Below are positions 1 through 9,826 of a stretch of 64,000 nt of DNA, one piece after another. The position numbers were made by a program, and so were the translations under genes. This stretch comes from Sugiyamaella lignohabitans (taxonomy: Eukaryota; Ascomycota; Dipodascomycetes; Dipodascales; Trichomonascaceae), in the NCBI RefSeq assembly GCF_001640025.1, contig NC_031674.1, forward strand, positions 1,860,001-1,924,000, given 5' to 3'. The notes beneath the pieces were generated by a model. It ran no database searches, had not been told where the DNA came from, and saw only the letters and a list, made by a program, of their open reading frames with translations. Numbering within the stretch: the first letter of the stretch is position 1; each line of letters opens with the position of its first letter.

Positions 1-103
1 TCTCAGAGTTAACAGTTGATCTAGAGACCATAAGCTACGAGACAACTGAGCAGGTTACTTACGCAAAGTTGAAATACGAGTTAGACTAAGACAGACAGAT
101 AAA

Positions 104-1172
104 ATGGGTAAGTTTTAGGCGTGCTGTGTATGGATGCACAGGGCAACTGGTGCCTGCCGTAAGCACTGATTCCTGTTTAGCAGAGCTTGGGATTACGGTC
201 GGAAGACAATAATACTAACCTGACCTAGGAATATCTTTTGGTAAACTATTCTCGCGGTTATGGAATACCGACAAAGAGATAAGAGTCCTAATTCTGGGAT
301 TAGATGGTGCTGGTAAAACGACAATTCTATACAAACTCCAGGTAAGCTTATAATCTATATGGCATGAGTCTTGTGTTTGATTTTATTGGTGAGAAAATGA
401 GCTGGTGGAATGGAGGGATATAAGCAGGGTTATATATCTGAATCGAGAAAGGAAAACAGTCATCTTCTTCCGGTTCCCGCCTTGATTCTACAGTTGACTG
501 GAGAACGCTCTTTCGTTTCCGTTTCCGTAGCATGAATTTTGACAGTCCATAACTGAACATCACTAACAGATTAGATTGGTGAAGTGGTGTCTACAGTGCC
601 TACCATCGGCTTTAATGTCGAAACACTTACATACAAAAACCTTAAATTCAATGTCTGGGTAAGTATCCATTGAGCTGGGCAGAATTTTTAATACTTCGCG
701 GTTACCGTACTTTGTAGATTCAAAGGTCTAGCAGTAGAAAAGTGTTGATGAAAGTGGTGATGGATTCTTGGTCTGCAAGTATTGACCCTGTAACTTGGAT
801 CGTATTGAACTAACAAAATAGGATCTGGGAGGACAGACAAGTATACGACCATACTGGCGATGCTATTATGCAAATACAATGGCAGTAATTTTTGTCGTGG
901 ATTCAACTGACAAGGACCGAATTTCGACTAGTGCTGAGGAATTACATACCATGCTTAAAGAAGACGAGCTCTCAGATGCGGCATTGCTCGTGTTTGCTAA
1001 TAAGCAGGATCAGAAGGGGGCATTGACGGCGTCAGAGGTTTCAAAGGCATTGGATCTTGTCAGTCTTAAAGATCGTAGTTGGAGTATAATGGCATGTAGT
1101 GCTATACGTGGTGATGGCCTTAATGAAGGTCTGGATTGGCTGGTAAATGTAATAAAAGAGGAGCATATCTGA
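104..1172 (+). CDS. ARL1: ADP-ribosylation factor-like GTPase Arl1
   Basis: Small Ras-superfamily GTPase of the trans-Golgi that recruits golgins and acts in vesicle tethering. Four exons are supported: 104-107, 229-341, 575-658 and 822-1172, giving 183 residues, the usual family length. Exon 1 holds only ATG plus one base. The protein shows a Gly-2 myristoylation site, P-loop GLDGAGKT at 25-32, the switch-I region with [14 protein letters not shown] at 68-72 and NKQD at 127-130. All donors are GTAAG. Intron 1 has a perfect TACTAAC branch site at 213-219. In intron 2 the first AG after the branch site lies 3 nt from the branch A and would break the frame, so the next AG is used. The near-identical run around the DLGGQ and STDKDR motifs makes Arl1 much more likely than Arf1. 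Confidence 0.95.
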
Positions 1173-2441
1173 ACCATGTAATGAATAAAAGAATTTCACT
1201 TTAGCTCGGGCTCCTTATAGTTCTCCCTGTTAGGACGATATCTTGGACCGATATCTTCCGGGCTTAGAGCTTGCTATTTGCTTTCAAAAGTATGGCTGTT
1301 TTGGCAGTAACAAAGTAATAATGCCCGTCAAAAAGTCGAACAAGAAACGTTTCGTAACTTAAACCCGGACCCGTTAGTAAATAGGATCCTCCAAGAAAAT
1401 TTCTTTCTGCCCAGAAGATCGCTCCATATTCTTATAATCTCTAGTTGGTCTACTCTTGAGTTCTTTTGAGTTCAAAAATAGAAATACGATACCCCTGTTA
1501 ATTTCTTTGGTGATAATATTATGCATGGTCAGTTTGTCCCACTGCATTAAATGATCTGCATTATCTTATCTTTTGCCCTGGTGATCTTTGCGTCTATCAC
1601 CGTGCAATCGCCATACTAATATTCTCCGCTATACTGCAATATCACGGAGTTGAACAAATCGAGCTTATAATTATCTACCCATATCTATACACTTGTAGCT
1701 AATAATCTTAGATTACAAGCTAGTTTGCCTGAACGAGTCCTCAATATATCACGTGCAAACCGTTCCAAACTCGCGGCATAACGCTCGATTATACGGACCC
1801 TGCAGTGAACCCCATACCCTGCCCATACCCAGGTCAGAATAACTTTGAAAGTTCTTGTATATATTAAGGGTGCTAGGCATTGACCTCTTAACTTCTTTCA
1901 TATGTCTTTTATTTAACTCAATTCGAGAGATTCTGATCTTATAATGAGTGAATTTTTTTTAACCAGCATTTTTTACTTTTAACTAAATTTCATCAATGGT
2001 CGGTGCTTGTTTTGCTGACCGTTGGTCTTGCAATGACGATATGACAGTCCATTTGCGTTATAACGTATTTCGAATAGCTTTCACCAAAGTTAGACTATAG
2101 GCAGGAATAGTAGTTTCACATTTCGTAGAACATCAGCACGTCACATACATGTCTTCTAATTCTTTAAATCCAAACTGCCAGCAATGGAATCATTATATCG
2201 AACAGATAGCTGAGCAATAAGTTCACGGAAGAACATGAGATTGATTCTTACTAGCTAGATAATTAACCATGTTTCTCTAACCACTGCTCTACCATTAAGT
2301 TGTATTTTAGATCCGTCTCATGGATTCCGTGCTCTTGTAGTTTCATATTTCATGCTAAAGCAAAATAATATCTTATTTGTATTCATACTGGCATGAGACA
2401 TCAATCTTCCTCACAGAGGGCTGCTGGGACCGTCGACGAAA
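1173..2441. other. Intergenic region without recognised gene
   Basis: AT-rich sequence downstream of ARL1. I see no ORF with family resemblance, no tRNA-like box pair and no GC hairpin element until 2442. Confidence 0.5.
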
Positions 2442-2502
2442 CGACTCGAGCGCAGCGAGAGGAGCCACGGGGTCTGGGGCAGAGCCCCAGCCGCCGGAGG
2501 CA
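2442..2502 (-). repeat. GC double-hairpin element, single arm
   Basis: Reverse-oriented arm: CGACTCGAG-type hairpin followed by TGGGGC-AGA-GCCCCA and the GGAGGCA end. Its upstream flank (CTGCTGGGACCGTCGACGAA) matches the spacer of the complete element at 35397-35535, so this is half of that subtype. It lies just 5' of copy 1 of the unknown unit. Confidence 0.9.
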
Positions 2503-2559
2503 GTCCCCAAGACCCGGCCCTGCACACAGCTGAAAGTTGGGCACGGTACAGTGTGTCGC

Positions 2560-4345
2560 CTTATCGGATTATCGCTGCAGGGTCTTATTGCATCCCGCAT
2601 TATCGCGATCGACACCATCGCCGATCAGGAACAAACTTTCTTAATTACGACAGGAAATACAGACATAAATTACAAAAAATCAACTCCACAATGGTGAAAT
2701 TCAGGTCATCCAGAGTGTTCTGAGATTGTGACCAAATAACCGAGTGAAGCACGAGACGGTTTTAGCAAGAAATCACGTGGTTTATGCTCGTTATACGTGT
2801 TGACGCAGGTTCAAGCGCTATACCGATGCTTCCCTTCCACATGACCCCGTGCATAATCCAAAAGCGCCATAATTTATAAATTCAAAGTATATTACAGGGG
2901 CTGCCGCCCCGTGAGATACATTTTTTCTTCATCTTTACAACAACGTTTGACTCGCTGAACAATTTTGTTACATCGAGATTTTGACGTTTTGAAGATCACC
3001 CCGTGTTTGCTCTGGTAATTGATTGTTTACTGGATTATTTTTTTTATTCTTTTATTATTTGTTGTTGTGATTATTTGCTATCCTTTTAATTTCTGGATTA
3101 CTGGTGCAATCATGACAAACGAAATTGAGACCCCTCTTATTGCCAAGCTCTGCTTGATTTATTCCATCGTGTTTTTCTTCTTCTTTGTGGGCTATCTTGT
3201 TTACTGCTTCCTCTATGTTCCGTATCCAGATCGTGGTGATGGTCCCTCTAAGATTGTCAGCCAACCATCCAAACCCCAACCGACTGTGGGAGATAAATTG
3301 GTGGTCCAAGCTGCTTCTGCTTTTGGCAAAGCATTGGGTAAAACATGTCTGGCCTTTTCCGCTGGTGGGAATTATGCCTACCGCAGCCAGAAGGTTGTCA
3401 AGAATTGGAGGACAGGAAGAACTCTTATTTCTGAGCAGACAAACAATACTGATAGCGTGGTCCAAGTTGACGAAGCACAACAGAAGGCAATTGTTGGCAT
3501 TTTATCCGATGTGAATTCTGTGATTCCATCTATCACTGCATCCCAGAACCCAGCCATGTCGCCATTACAGACATTGGCAACTCCTGCCATTGAAGTGTCA
3601 GCATTACAGACACAGACCCTCCAAAGAAGAAGAAATCCGGAATCAAACGATTATTCAAGAAGTTGAAGTTCAAGAAACATTCATCTAAAGTTTCCGCCGA
3701 GGTTACATCCACACCATCTACTTCGTCTCACCAATTCCTCTAGAGACCACATGGAACGTAAACAACTTTTTTATTTTGGCATTACAATTTCATTCACACA
3801 CTGGAGACACACTTCAGTCTCTACTTCACGGTTGTCCACTCAATTTCTTCATCACACTTCACTGGTCCTGGCATTCACCACTTGTCATGCAACGAAGCAA
3901 ACATTGGATGCCGGTTAACATCTTCCCCTTAAGACTAGACGTGTCGCGATGTGGTGTCCTGTCGCTTGACTGTCTAGATCTGGTATTGTCATCCCGAGGC
4001 ATGCCCTGATGTTTAGCCTAGTCCCATCCTCAGTTTCTCCTAGCCTCATTTCATTCATTCACCGGTATCATCTTCAGCTCACCTGTCCGAGTACTATTTT
4101 CGGATTTAGCAGCTGCTATTTGGCCAAGAGTGAATGAGGATTTTTATCGCTTGACATCATGCCCAGTCAGATCATTATCCCTGACTTATTACCAGTTGGC
4201 CCATCGCCACTAGTGTGACATCGTGCACCTCCAACCAATTATTACCTGGGCCGGGCCTACTTCTCTGTCTATAATTTTGTTGTAGTAATACTATACAGTC
4301 TATCAATATCCCCCTCACTGATAAATCTACCCCCTAATGATAATA
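2560..4345 (+). repeat. Unknown 2-kb gene unit, copy 1 (degenerate)
   Basis: Shares promoter, leader, ORF and 3' region with copies at 19375-21440 (minus) and 51726-53775 (plus). Shared landmarks are the 5' block with ATCGCTGCAG, a CACGTG box near 2775, an AT-rich TATA-like segment, the leader around CAGGGGCTG, the ORF, the downstream TCTAGAGACCACATGG, the block with AGACTAGACGTGTCGCGATG, and the distal CCTGGGCCGGGCC. The distal tail present in copies 2 and 3 is missing here. It is the most diverged of the three long copies. Confidence 0.85.
3112..3666 (+). pseudogene. Unknown membrane/basic-tail protein, copy 1, frameshifted
   Basis: Paralogue of the intact genes at 20131-20868 and 52285-53019. 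The conserved start is the ATG at 3112; upstream in-frame codons have no ATG. Visible features are a hydrophobic segment around residues 15-35, a second mid-protein hydrophobic patch, and the shared SQNPAMSPLQTL motif. Just after the LQTQT motif, one base is missing relative to the other copies (proline/lysine codon run near 3622). The reading frame then leaves the lysine-rich tail and stops at 3666 after 184 residues. The following tail sequence is also shortened before the conserved TCTAGAGACC block. I read it as a decaying copy; function unknown. Confidence 0.75.
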
Positions 4346-4378
4346 AACGCACATATCACTTTTCTATTCTTGCCAACC

Positions 4379-4434
4379 TGCCTCCGGCGGCTGGGGCTCC
4401 GCCCCAGACCCTGGTTGCTCCTGCTTCGCAGGAG
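4379..4434 (+). repeat. GC double-hairpin element, single arm
   Basis: Forward arm: TGCCTCCGGCGG, then CTGGGGC-TCC-GCCCCAG, then CTCCTGC-TTC-GCAGGAG. It follows the end of unit copy 1 by about 35 nt. Confidence 0.95.
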
Positions 4435-5299
4435 ATGGTACTGGCCGAGGCGAAAGCAATGACTCGGGCAACGAGATGAATCAAAGTTATCCTTGGGCAC
4501 ATACACAGTTGAGTAGCACGACTACTTACAGTTATGAAGACTATGCAATCAGACAATCAGTAGCATATCAAATCACAATCTCCAGAGAGAACAAGAATAA
4601 AGTCGTACCTCATGGATCTGTCACAAATATATGCCAGCTGGTACTATATCCTTTTCAATAGCACAGGTCGAAAATGGTGCTTGAGATTATAAGGATCACT
4701 GTAGTTCCGAGGCTTATAATTCTTGAAGACGGACCATCCACTTGACTCTTACTCCTGTTACATGATCAGTCAGAGAAAATGTAACTCCCCTATGGAAAAG
4801 TTAGGAGAACTACATTTCTCTCATTACACAGACGTCATGGTTAATAATTCCACCGGAATGCTCAGTCCGGATACATTCTACATGACGATAACACTGAAGT
4901 CTAGGATTCATTCTGCTGAAGCGGATTTGGACCAGGAAACTGTCAACCGACCCAAGTGATAACCTCTTTCAGTCCGAAGCTTATTTATATTTGTAGAAAC
5001 CTTGCATCAATCATATTCAGGATTCACCACGGCCCTCAGGATCTTCAAGAGCGTACCTCCACTGTTCTTTTAAACAATTAGATACCCTTGCATTGTCAAG
5101 TTGAGCAATGTCACATCAGGAATATAATGAGTCAAAATATCCATGGTATCATCAGCCTTCTCTCCCTGAAATAGCGTGCCCGCAACAAATAGCATCACCA
5201 CTCACGACCCCAACTCACAAGTGGTAACAAGACGATCCGGGAGCAACCGAGCAATTTCCAATGAAGTTCGGGGCTATAACGAGCAGCTGGTGGGGAAGT

Positions 5300-5438
5300 T
5301 GCCTCCGGCGGCTGGGGCTCCGCCCCAGACCCCGTTGCTCCTGCTTCGCAGGAGATTGCGGGGGACTCTCGACGCAACGACTCGAGCGCAGCGAGAGGAG
5401 CAGCGGGGTCTGGGGCGGAGCCCCAGCCGCCGGAGGCA
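5300..5438. repeat. GC double-hairpin element, inverted pair
   Basis: Forward arm 5300-5354 (CTCCTGC-TTC-GCAGGAG second hairpin) and reverse arm 5378-5438 (CGACTCGAG type). The flanks beyond the arms are also complementary: GCTGGTGGGG upstream and CCCCACCAGC-like downstream. The whole locus can therefore fold as one long hairpin. Confidence 0.95.
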
Positions 5439-5826
5439 ACACCCCCACCAGCGAACCAGAATTCAGGCTCTCACAGTGAACGGGCCGCCAGACGGATTTC
5501 AGACTGAAAATATCGGAGACAGCAATTCTCATGAATGCCCCGATGCCAAGATTACTCCTGACCCCCTGCAGATTACCCACCTTGTCCCTGCATGGCACAT
5601 GCATACAGTATCACCACCAGACCAGGCTCTCAACTGCCACAAACCACTCATTTCCCGTATATATCGATCCCACTACAATCCACTGACCCTTATTTAAACG
5701 CCTAATAACACCAAACTGTGCCAAAATGCCGCTCTTTCCTTCCTACACCCGGAACCGACAAGCCGCTGGCGCAGGGTCCACTGATAAGCATGCCGCGACG
5801 CAGGTACGGTCCGAAACGGGTGGGTG

Positions 5827-5966
5827 TGCCTCCGGCGGCTGGGGCTCCGCCCCAGACCCCGTGGCTCCTCTCGCTGCGCTCGAGTCGTTGCGTCGAGGGT
5901 CGCCCGTAGTCTCCTGCGAAGCAGGAGCAACCAGGGTCTGGGGCGGAGCCCCAGCCGCCGGAGGCA
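5827..5966. repeat. GC double-hairpin element, inverted pair
   Basis: Forward arm with CTCTCGCTGCGCTCGAGTCG, reverse arm with CTCCTGC-GAA-GCAGGAG. This is the opposite polarity to the 5300 locus. Confidence 0.95.
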
Positions 5967-6465
5967 GCACCCCACCACTAGCTAATCAGAATCAGGTAAT
6001 TATTAAATTTTCAAGTGTGATTGCGAAGTTTGATTGGGATCGATGCGTGTTGTATGGAGAGGGGGTGTTTCTGGCCGAGAGGGGTAGATGCATGTGCTGT
6101 CGGTAATGAACTCAGCCAGGATCCGGTAAGTGGAGGCCGGTACACGGCGGCATGTGAAGGTGATTGCAGGGGTACTGGAATGCCTGGACCAGAGAGGTCA
6201 GGTCGAATGATGGCTTTTTTGGTGCTAGTAACGTAATCAATCGCAGTCCGAACAGGGAAAATATGGCAGGGACTAAAACTTGGCTTACTGAGTAGATCAG
6301 GCCAGGCCCAGTTCTAGCTAGCAGGGGGGGCTAGAATGGGCTCTTATCAGGCATGAATAATCAGCGTCAGCAGAGGTGTAAGCAGCAGCAGCAGCAGCTG
6401 TAGCGGCAGCCATGGCCGAGACCCAAAAGATAGTCAGCCAGGCAGGAACCAGACTGGCAATTGGC

Positions 6466-6640
6466 CTGTCAGTCAGTCAGTCAGTCAGTCAGTCAGTCAG
6501 CCAGTCCGTCCGTCATCAGCTGGATAACCAGTTGGCCAATCAGTCAGCCATTGAATTGGTTTATCAGCCGGTCTGTCAATCAATCGGTTTGTCAGCCGGT
6601 CTGGTCTGTCAATCAGTCGGTCGGTTAATCAGCCTGGCGA
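6466..6640. repeat. CAGT/GTCA simple repeat, partly degenerate
   Basis: About eight perfect CAGT units near 6470-6500, then diverged copies of CAGTCAGCC/GTCAATCGG to about 6640. The open frame here simply translates the repeat. Confidence 0.85.
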
Positions 6641-6796
6641 GCAGCTACAGACGGATCATGCAGCAGTAAAATAAGCACCCATTACCAACCGTCATCAGGC
6701 AACCGACATCAACCACCGACCAACCGGCATTTCCAGAACCCAAACGCACTAATTGCACTAATTACCAAACCCCCGGGCTCAATTGCACCCCCCATC

Positions 6797-6848
6797 GCTC
6801 GCGAAGCGAGCACAACCAGGTCTGGGCGGAGCCCAGCCGCCGGAGGCA
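6797..6848 (-). repeat. GC double-hairpin element, short single arm
   Basis: Reverse arm with GCTCGC-GAA-GCGAGC and a shortened first hairpin, TGGGC-GGA-GCCCA. The loss of one G on one side is matched by loss of one C on the other. Confidence 0.95.
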
Positions 6849-7530
6849 TGCCCACCCCTCCCATCTCACAGCAGCAGCACGAGGCAGACTCAGTGACGCC
6901 ATTTGGCAGCTGCCAGACCGTTTATCAGGCCACTGGCGTGGTTTGATGGTCGTTCGAGGTTAGTTAGTTAGCTTAGCCAATGTAGTTTCTATAGTTGGAA
7001 AGTAGGGACTGCCATTACCAAGCAAATGAGTGGCTGATGGGTCAGGATGGCCCGTCAAATTCTAACAATTATAGAAATTTAGACAATGAAACGGTCTACT
7101 GGTGCGACACCTGTTGCCAGGAGACTGCAGGATCACCATTGAAACATCCGTTCATAGGACACTACTGGAGCAAACCGCAAACAGTAATAGGAAACTTAGT
7201 TAATAATTTTGTTGCTAATAAGCACGTAAAAAGCGAGATCGCGCTGACAAGTCAGGGTCTGGTGAGCAGCCGGCAGATCTTACACATTGTATGCATGTGG
7301 AGATGGGTCTAGAATTTCCAAACAGGGCTTATTACTAACAAAGGCACCTTACAGCAACCCCAGATTGTCCAGTGGCCAGCCAAACAGGGCGAGCGGCTAA
7401 GTGATGCGCGCCAGCAACCCCCCGGAAAAAGCAACGTCGGTGTCCATGTCAGGGTCAGGAGGAGGAGTAATTGGCTAGCCCTTACTGGCCGCAAACTCTA
7501 CCTCGGGTCCTGCTGTGAACCCCTCTCCTC

Positions 7531-7540
7531 TATATAAATA
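7531..7540 (+). promoter_or_regulatory. TATA box of the catalase gene
   Basis: TATATAAATA, 384 bases before the catalase ATG. The distance is explained if the leader contains the intron at 7615-7907. Confidence 0.6.
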
Positions 7541-7614
7541 CCGCCTGTCCGCCATCCGATCAGGGGGGTGTCTTTTTTATAGTGTGTCTGATTTGATTAT
7601 TAACTTCAATTGAG

Positions 7615-7907
7615 GTAAGTTTGGGATGGGGGGGTTTGCCTCCGGCGGCTGGGGCGCTGCCCCAGACCCCGTTGTGCTCGCTTCGCGAGCGTCGGGGGGC
7701 GGAGGGGCTGTTTGGGGGGATTGTGGTGGGTTTTGGCTGTCTGGGGTTTTTTTTATGTCTTTCGGTGTCAATTTGCGGCTTGAGCGCTCGCGAAGCGAGC
7801 ACAACGGGGTCTGGGGCAGCGCCCCAGCCGCCGGAGGCAGGCCCCGACCCCCAGAGAGCACACCCCAAACCCCCAAGTTTTCCCGGAGGTGTAGCTAACA
7901 TTGATAG
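7615..7907 (+). other. Probable 5' UTR intron of the catalase gene
   Basis: Donor GAG|GTAAGT at 7615. Branch site GCTAAC near 7894-7899 and acceptor GATAG at 7907, leaving ATAAAAAATG as the start context. The 293-nt intron contains a complete GC hairpin pair. Predicted from consensus only; no coding frame tests it. Confidence 0.6.
7637..7839. repeat. GC double-hairpin element, inverted pair (in intron)
   Basis: Arms 7637-7690 and 7786-7839 share the GCTCGC/GCGAGC second hairpin and the unusual first-hairpin loop (CTGGGGC-GCT-GCCCCAG and its complement). The 95-nt spacer is G/T-rich. It lies inside the proposed catalase leader intron. Confidence 0.95.
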
Positions 7908-7914
7908 ATAAAAA

Positions 7915-9411
7915 ATGTCTGACAAGAAATCTGGACCTCCTCCTGTTTATACTACATCCAACGGATGTCCCGTTCGTGATCCTAATGCGTCGATTCGGGT
8001 TGGCCAACATGGCCCTCTGTTGTTGCAGGATCACCATTTGATTGATCTACTGGCCCATTTTGATCGGGAGAGAATTCCCGAGAGAGTTGTTCATGCTAAG
8101 GGTTCGGGCGCTTATGGCCATTTCGAGGTCACTGACGATATCAGTGATTTGGTCAGCTCGGATTTCTTGAATGGCGTTGGCAAGAAGACCAAGACTTTTA
8201 CCCGTTTCTCCACTGTCGGTGGTGAGAAGGGTTCTCCAGATTCAGCTCGTGATCCTCGTGGTTTCGCTACTAAGTTCTACACTGAAGAGGGTGTCATTGA
8301 CTGGGTTTATAACAACACTCCTGTTTTCTTTATCAGAAACCCTTCAAAGTTCCCTACTTTTATTCACACTCAAAAGAGAAACCCAGAGACTAACTTGAAG
8401 GACGCTACCATGTTCTGGGACTTTTTGTCTCGTAACCAGGAATCGGTTCATCAAGTCATGCAACTGTTTTCCGACAGAGGTACTCCTGCCAGTTACAGAA
8501 ATATGAACGGTTACTCTGGTCACGCTTACAAGTGGACTAATAAGAAGGGTGAATGGCACTATGTCCAAATCCACCTTATCACTGATCAAGGTATTAAGAC
8601 CTTGAATAATGAAGAGGCTGGTAATTTGACTGCTGAGAACCCCGACCATGCTCAAGAAGATTTGTTTGAGGCCATTGCCAAGGGCGATTTCCCCTCGTGG
8701 ACCGTGTATGTTCAAACCATGACCCCTGAACAAGCTGAAAAGGCTCCTTTCAATGTCTTTGACTTGACCAAGGTTTGGCCTCACAAGGACTATCCTTTGC
8801 GTCGTTTCGGTAAGCTTACTTTGGACAAGAACCCTGAGAATTACTTTGCCGAGGTCGAGCAAGCTGCTTTCAGTCCTGCCCACACTGTTCCTGGCTTTGA
8901 ACCTTCTGCCGACCCTGTTCTGCAATCTCGTTTGTTCTCTTACTCGGACACTCACCGTCACCGTTTGGGCGTTAACTACCAACAAATCCCCGTTAACTGC
9001 CCTCTCAAAGTACACAACCCATTCCAAAGAGATGGTGCAGGCGTTGTCAATGGCAATTATGGTGCTTTACCAAACTACCCTACCGATTACTCTCCTACCA
9101 CCTACAGAACCGATGTCCAGCTGTCTGAACGTCACGAAAAGTGGGTTGGAACTGCCACCAACTTCCACTGGGACGTTACTGGCCCTGAAGACTATGTTCA
9201 AGCCGGTAAGCTCTGGGAGGTCTTTGGCAAGTCTGGTCAACAAGACGCCTTTGTCCACAATGTGTCTGTCCATCTTCAAAACGCCAAGCCCGAGGTCCAA
9301 GACCGTACCTTTGATATGTTCACCAAGGTCTCACCCGATCTCGGTAGCCGTCTCCGCGAAGCCACTCTCAAGCTCAAGCCCCGTGCCAAGGCCCCTGGCT
9401 TCCGTTTGTAG
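7915..9411 (+). CDS. Heme catalase (monofunctional, clade-3 type)
   Basis: Decomposes hydrogen peroxide to water and oxygen. 498 residues, single exon, start ATG at 7915 in an A-rich context. The active-site signature FDRERIPERVVHAKGSGA places the catalytic His at 60. The NNTPVFF segment with the distal Asn is at about 133-139. The heme-ligand signature RLFSYSDTH puts the proximal Tyr at 343. Length fits small-subunit yeast catalases (Cta1/Ctt1). The protein ends in Phe-Arg-Leu, not a canonical PTS1 tripeptide, so peroxisomal versus cytosolic location is uncertain. Codon use is strongly biased, as in highly expressed yeast genes. A TATA box lies at 7531 and a leader intron is likely. I leave the symbol empty because Cta1 and Ctt1 cannot be separated by eye. 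Confidence 0.97.
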   Translation: MSDKKSGPPPVYTTSNGCPVRDPNASIRVGQHGPLLLQDHHLIDLLAHFDRERIPERVVHAKGSGAYGHFEVTDDISDLVSSDFLNGVGKKTKTFTRFSTVGGEKGSPDSARDPRGFATKFYTEEGVIDWVYNNTPVFFIRNPSKFPTFIHTQKRNPETNLKDATMFWDFLSRNQESVHQVMQLFSDRGTPASYRNMNGYSGHAYKWTNKKGEWHYVQIHLITDQGIKTLNNEEAGNLTAENPDHAQEDLFEAIAKGDFPSWTVYVQTMTPEQAEKAPFNVFDLTKVWPHKDYPLRRFGKLTLDKNPENYFAEVEQAAFSPAHTVPGFEPSADPVLQSRLFSYSDTHRHRLGVNYQQIPVNCPLKVHNPFQRDGAGVVNGNYGALPNYPTDYSPTTYRTDVQLSERHEKWVGTATNFHWDVTGPEDYVQAGKLWEVFGKSGQQDAFVHNVSVHLQNAKPEVQDRTFDMFTKVSPDLGSRLREATLKLKPRAKAPGFRL

Positions 9412-9556
9412 CCATTTTTTATATATTTAAAAATAATTTAATATGTTGACTTTTTCTACAATGCTGCTTGAATCCAGCATTGCTGGTGATTGACTTCGAT
9501 ACCTCGAAACACAGAAGACCTTGAACCACCCCAAGCTGCTCCATTGCCCGATTTAA

Positions 9557-9689
9557 CGACTCGAGCGCAGCGAGAGGAGCCACGGGGTCTGGGGCGGAGC
9601 CCCAGCCGCCGGAGGCAGCTCAGGGGACCGGGGAATGCTGCCTCCGGCGGCTGGGGCTCCGCCCCAGACCCCGTGGCTCGCTTCGCTCG
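9557..9689. repeat. GC double-hairpin elements, tail-to-tail pair
   Basis: Reverse arm 9557-9617 comes first and forward arm 9639-9689 second, so the GGAGGCA/TGCCTCC ends face each other across 21 nt. This is the only pair in the window with this order. It lies between the catalase and YRA1 3' ends. Confidence 0.92.
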
Positions 9690-9826
9690 TCACGTAGTGG
9701 TCACAGAGGACTGGCCCTATGGAGCGAAAAAATTAGATAATTAAAAAACAAACCATATTTATTACACAGATAGGAAGCTGAATCTGAAGATCAGACAGCA
9801 TAATACACAATTAGCCTTGCTGTTGC

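Larger units (their letters stand above)
4435..7530. other. 3.1-kb region without recognised gene
   Basis: Between unit copy 1 and the catalase promoter. It holds three GC hairpin loci (5300-5438, 5827-5966, 6797-6848) and a CAGT-rich simple repeat at about 6466-6640. Open frames here are shadows of the GC elements, or lack any family resemblance. Confidence 0.55.

Noticed and set aside
6412..6669. Ser/Val/Gln repeat frame starting at an ATG
   Set aside because: Translation of the CAGT simple repeat; no domain and no supporting context.
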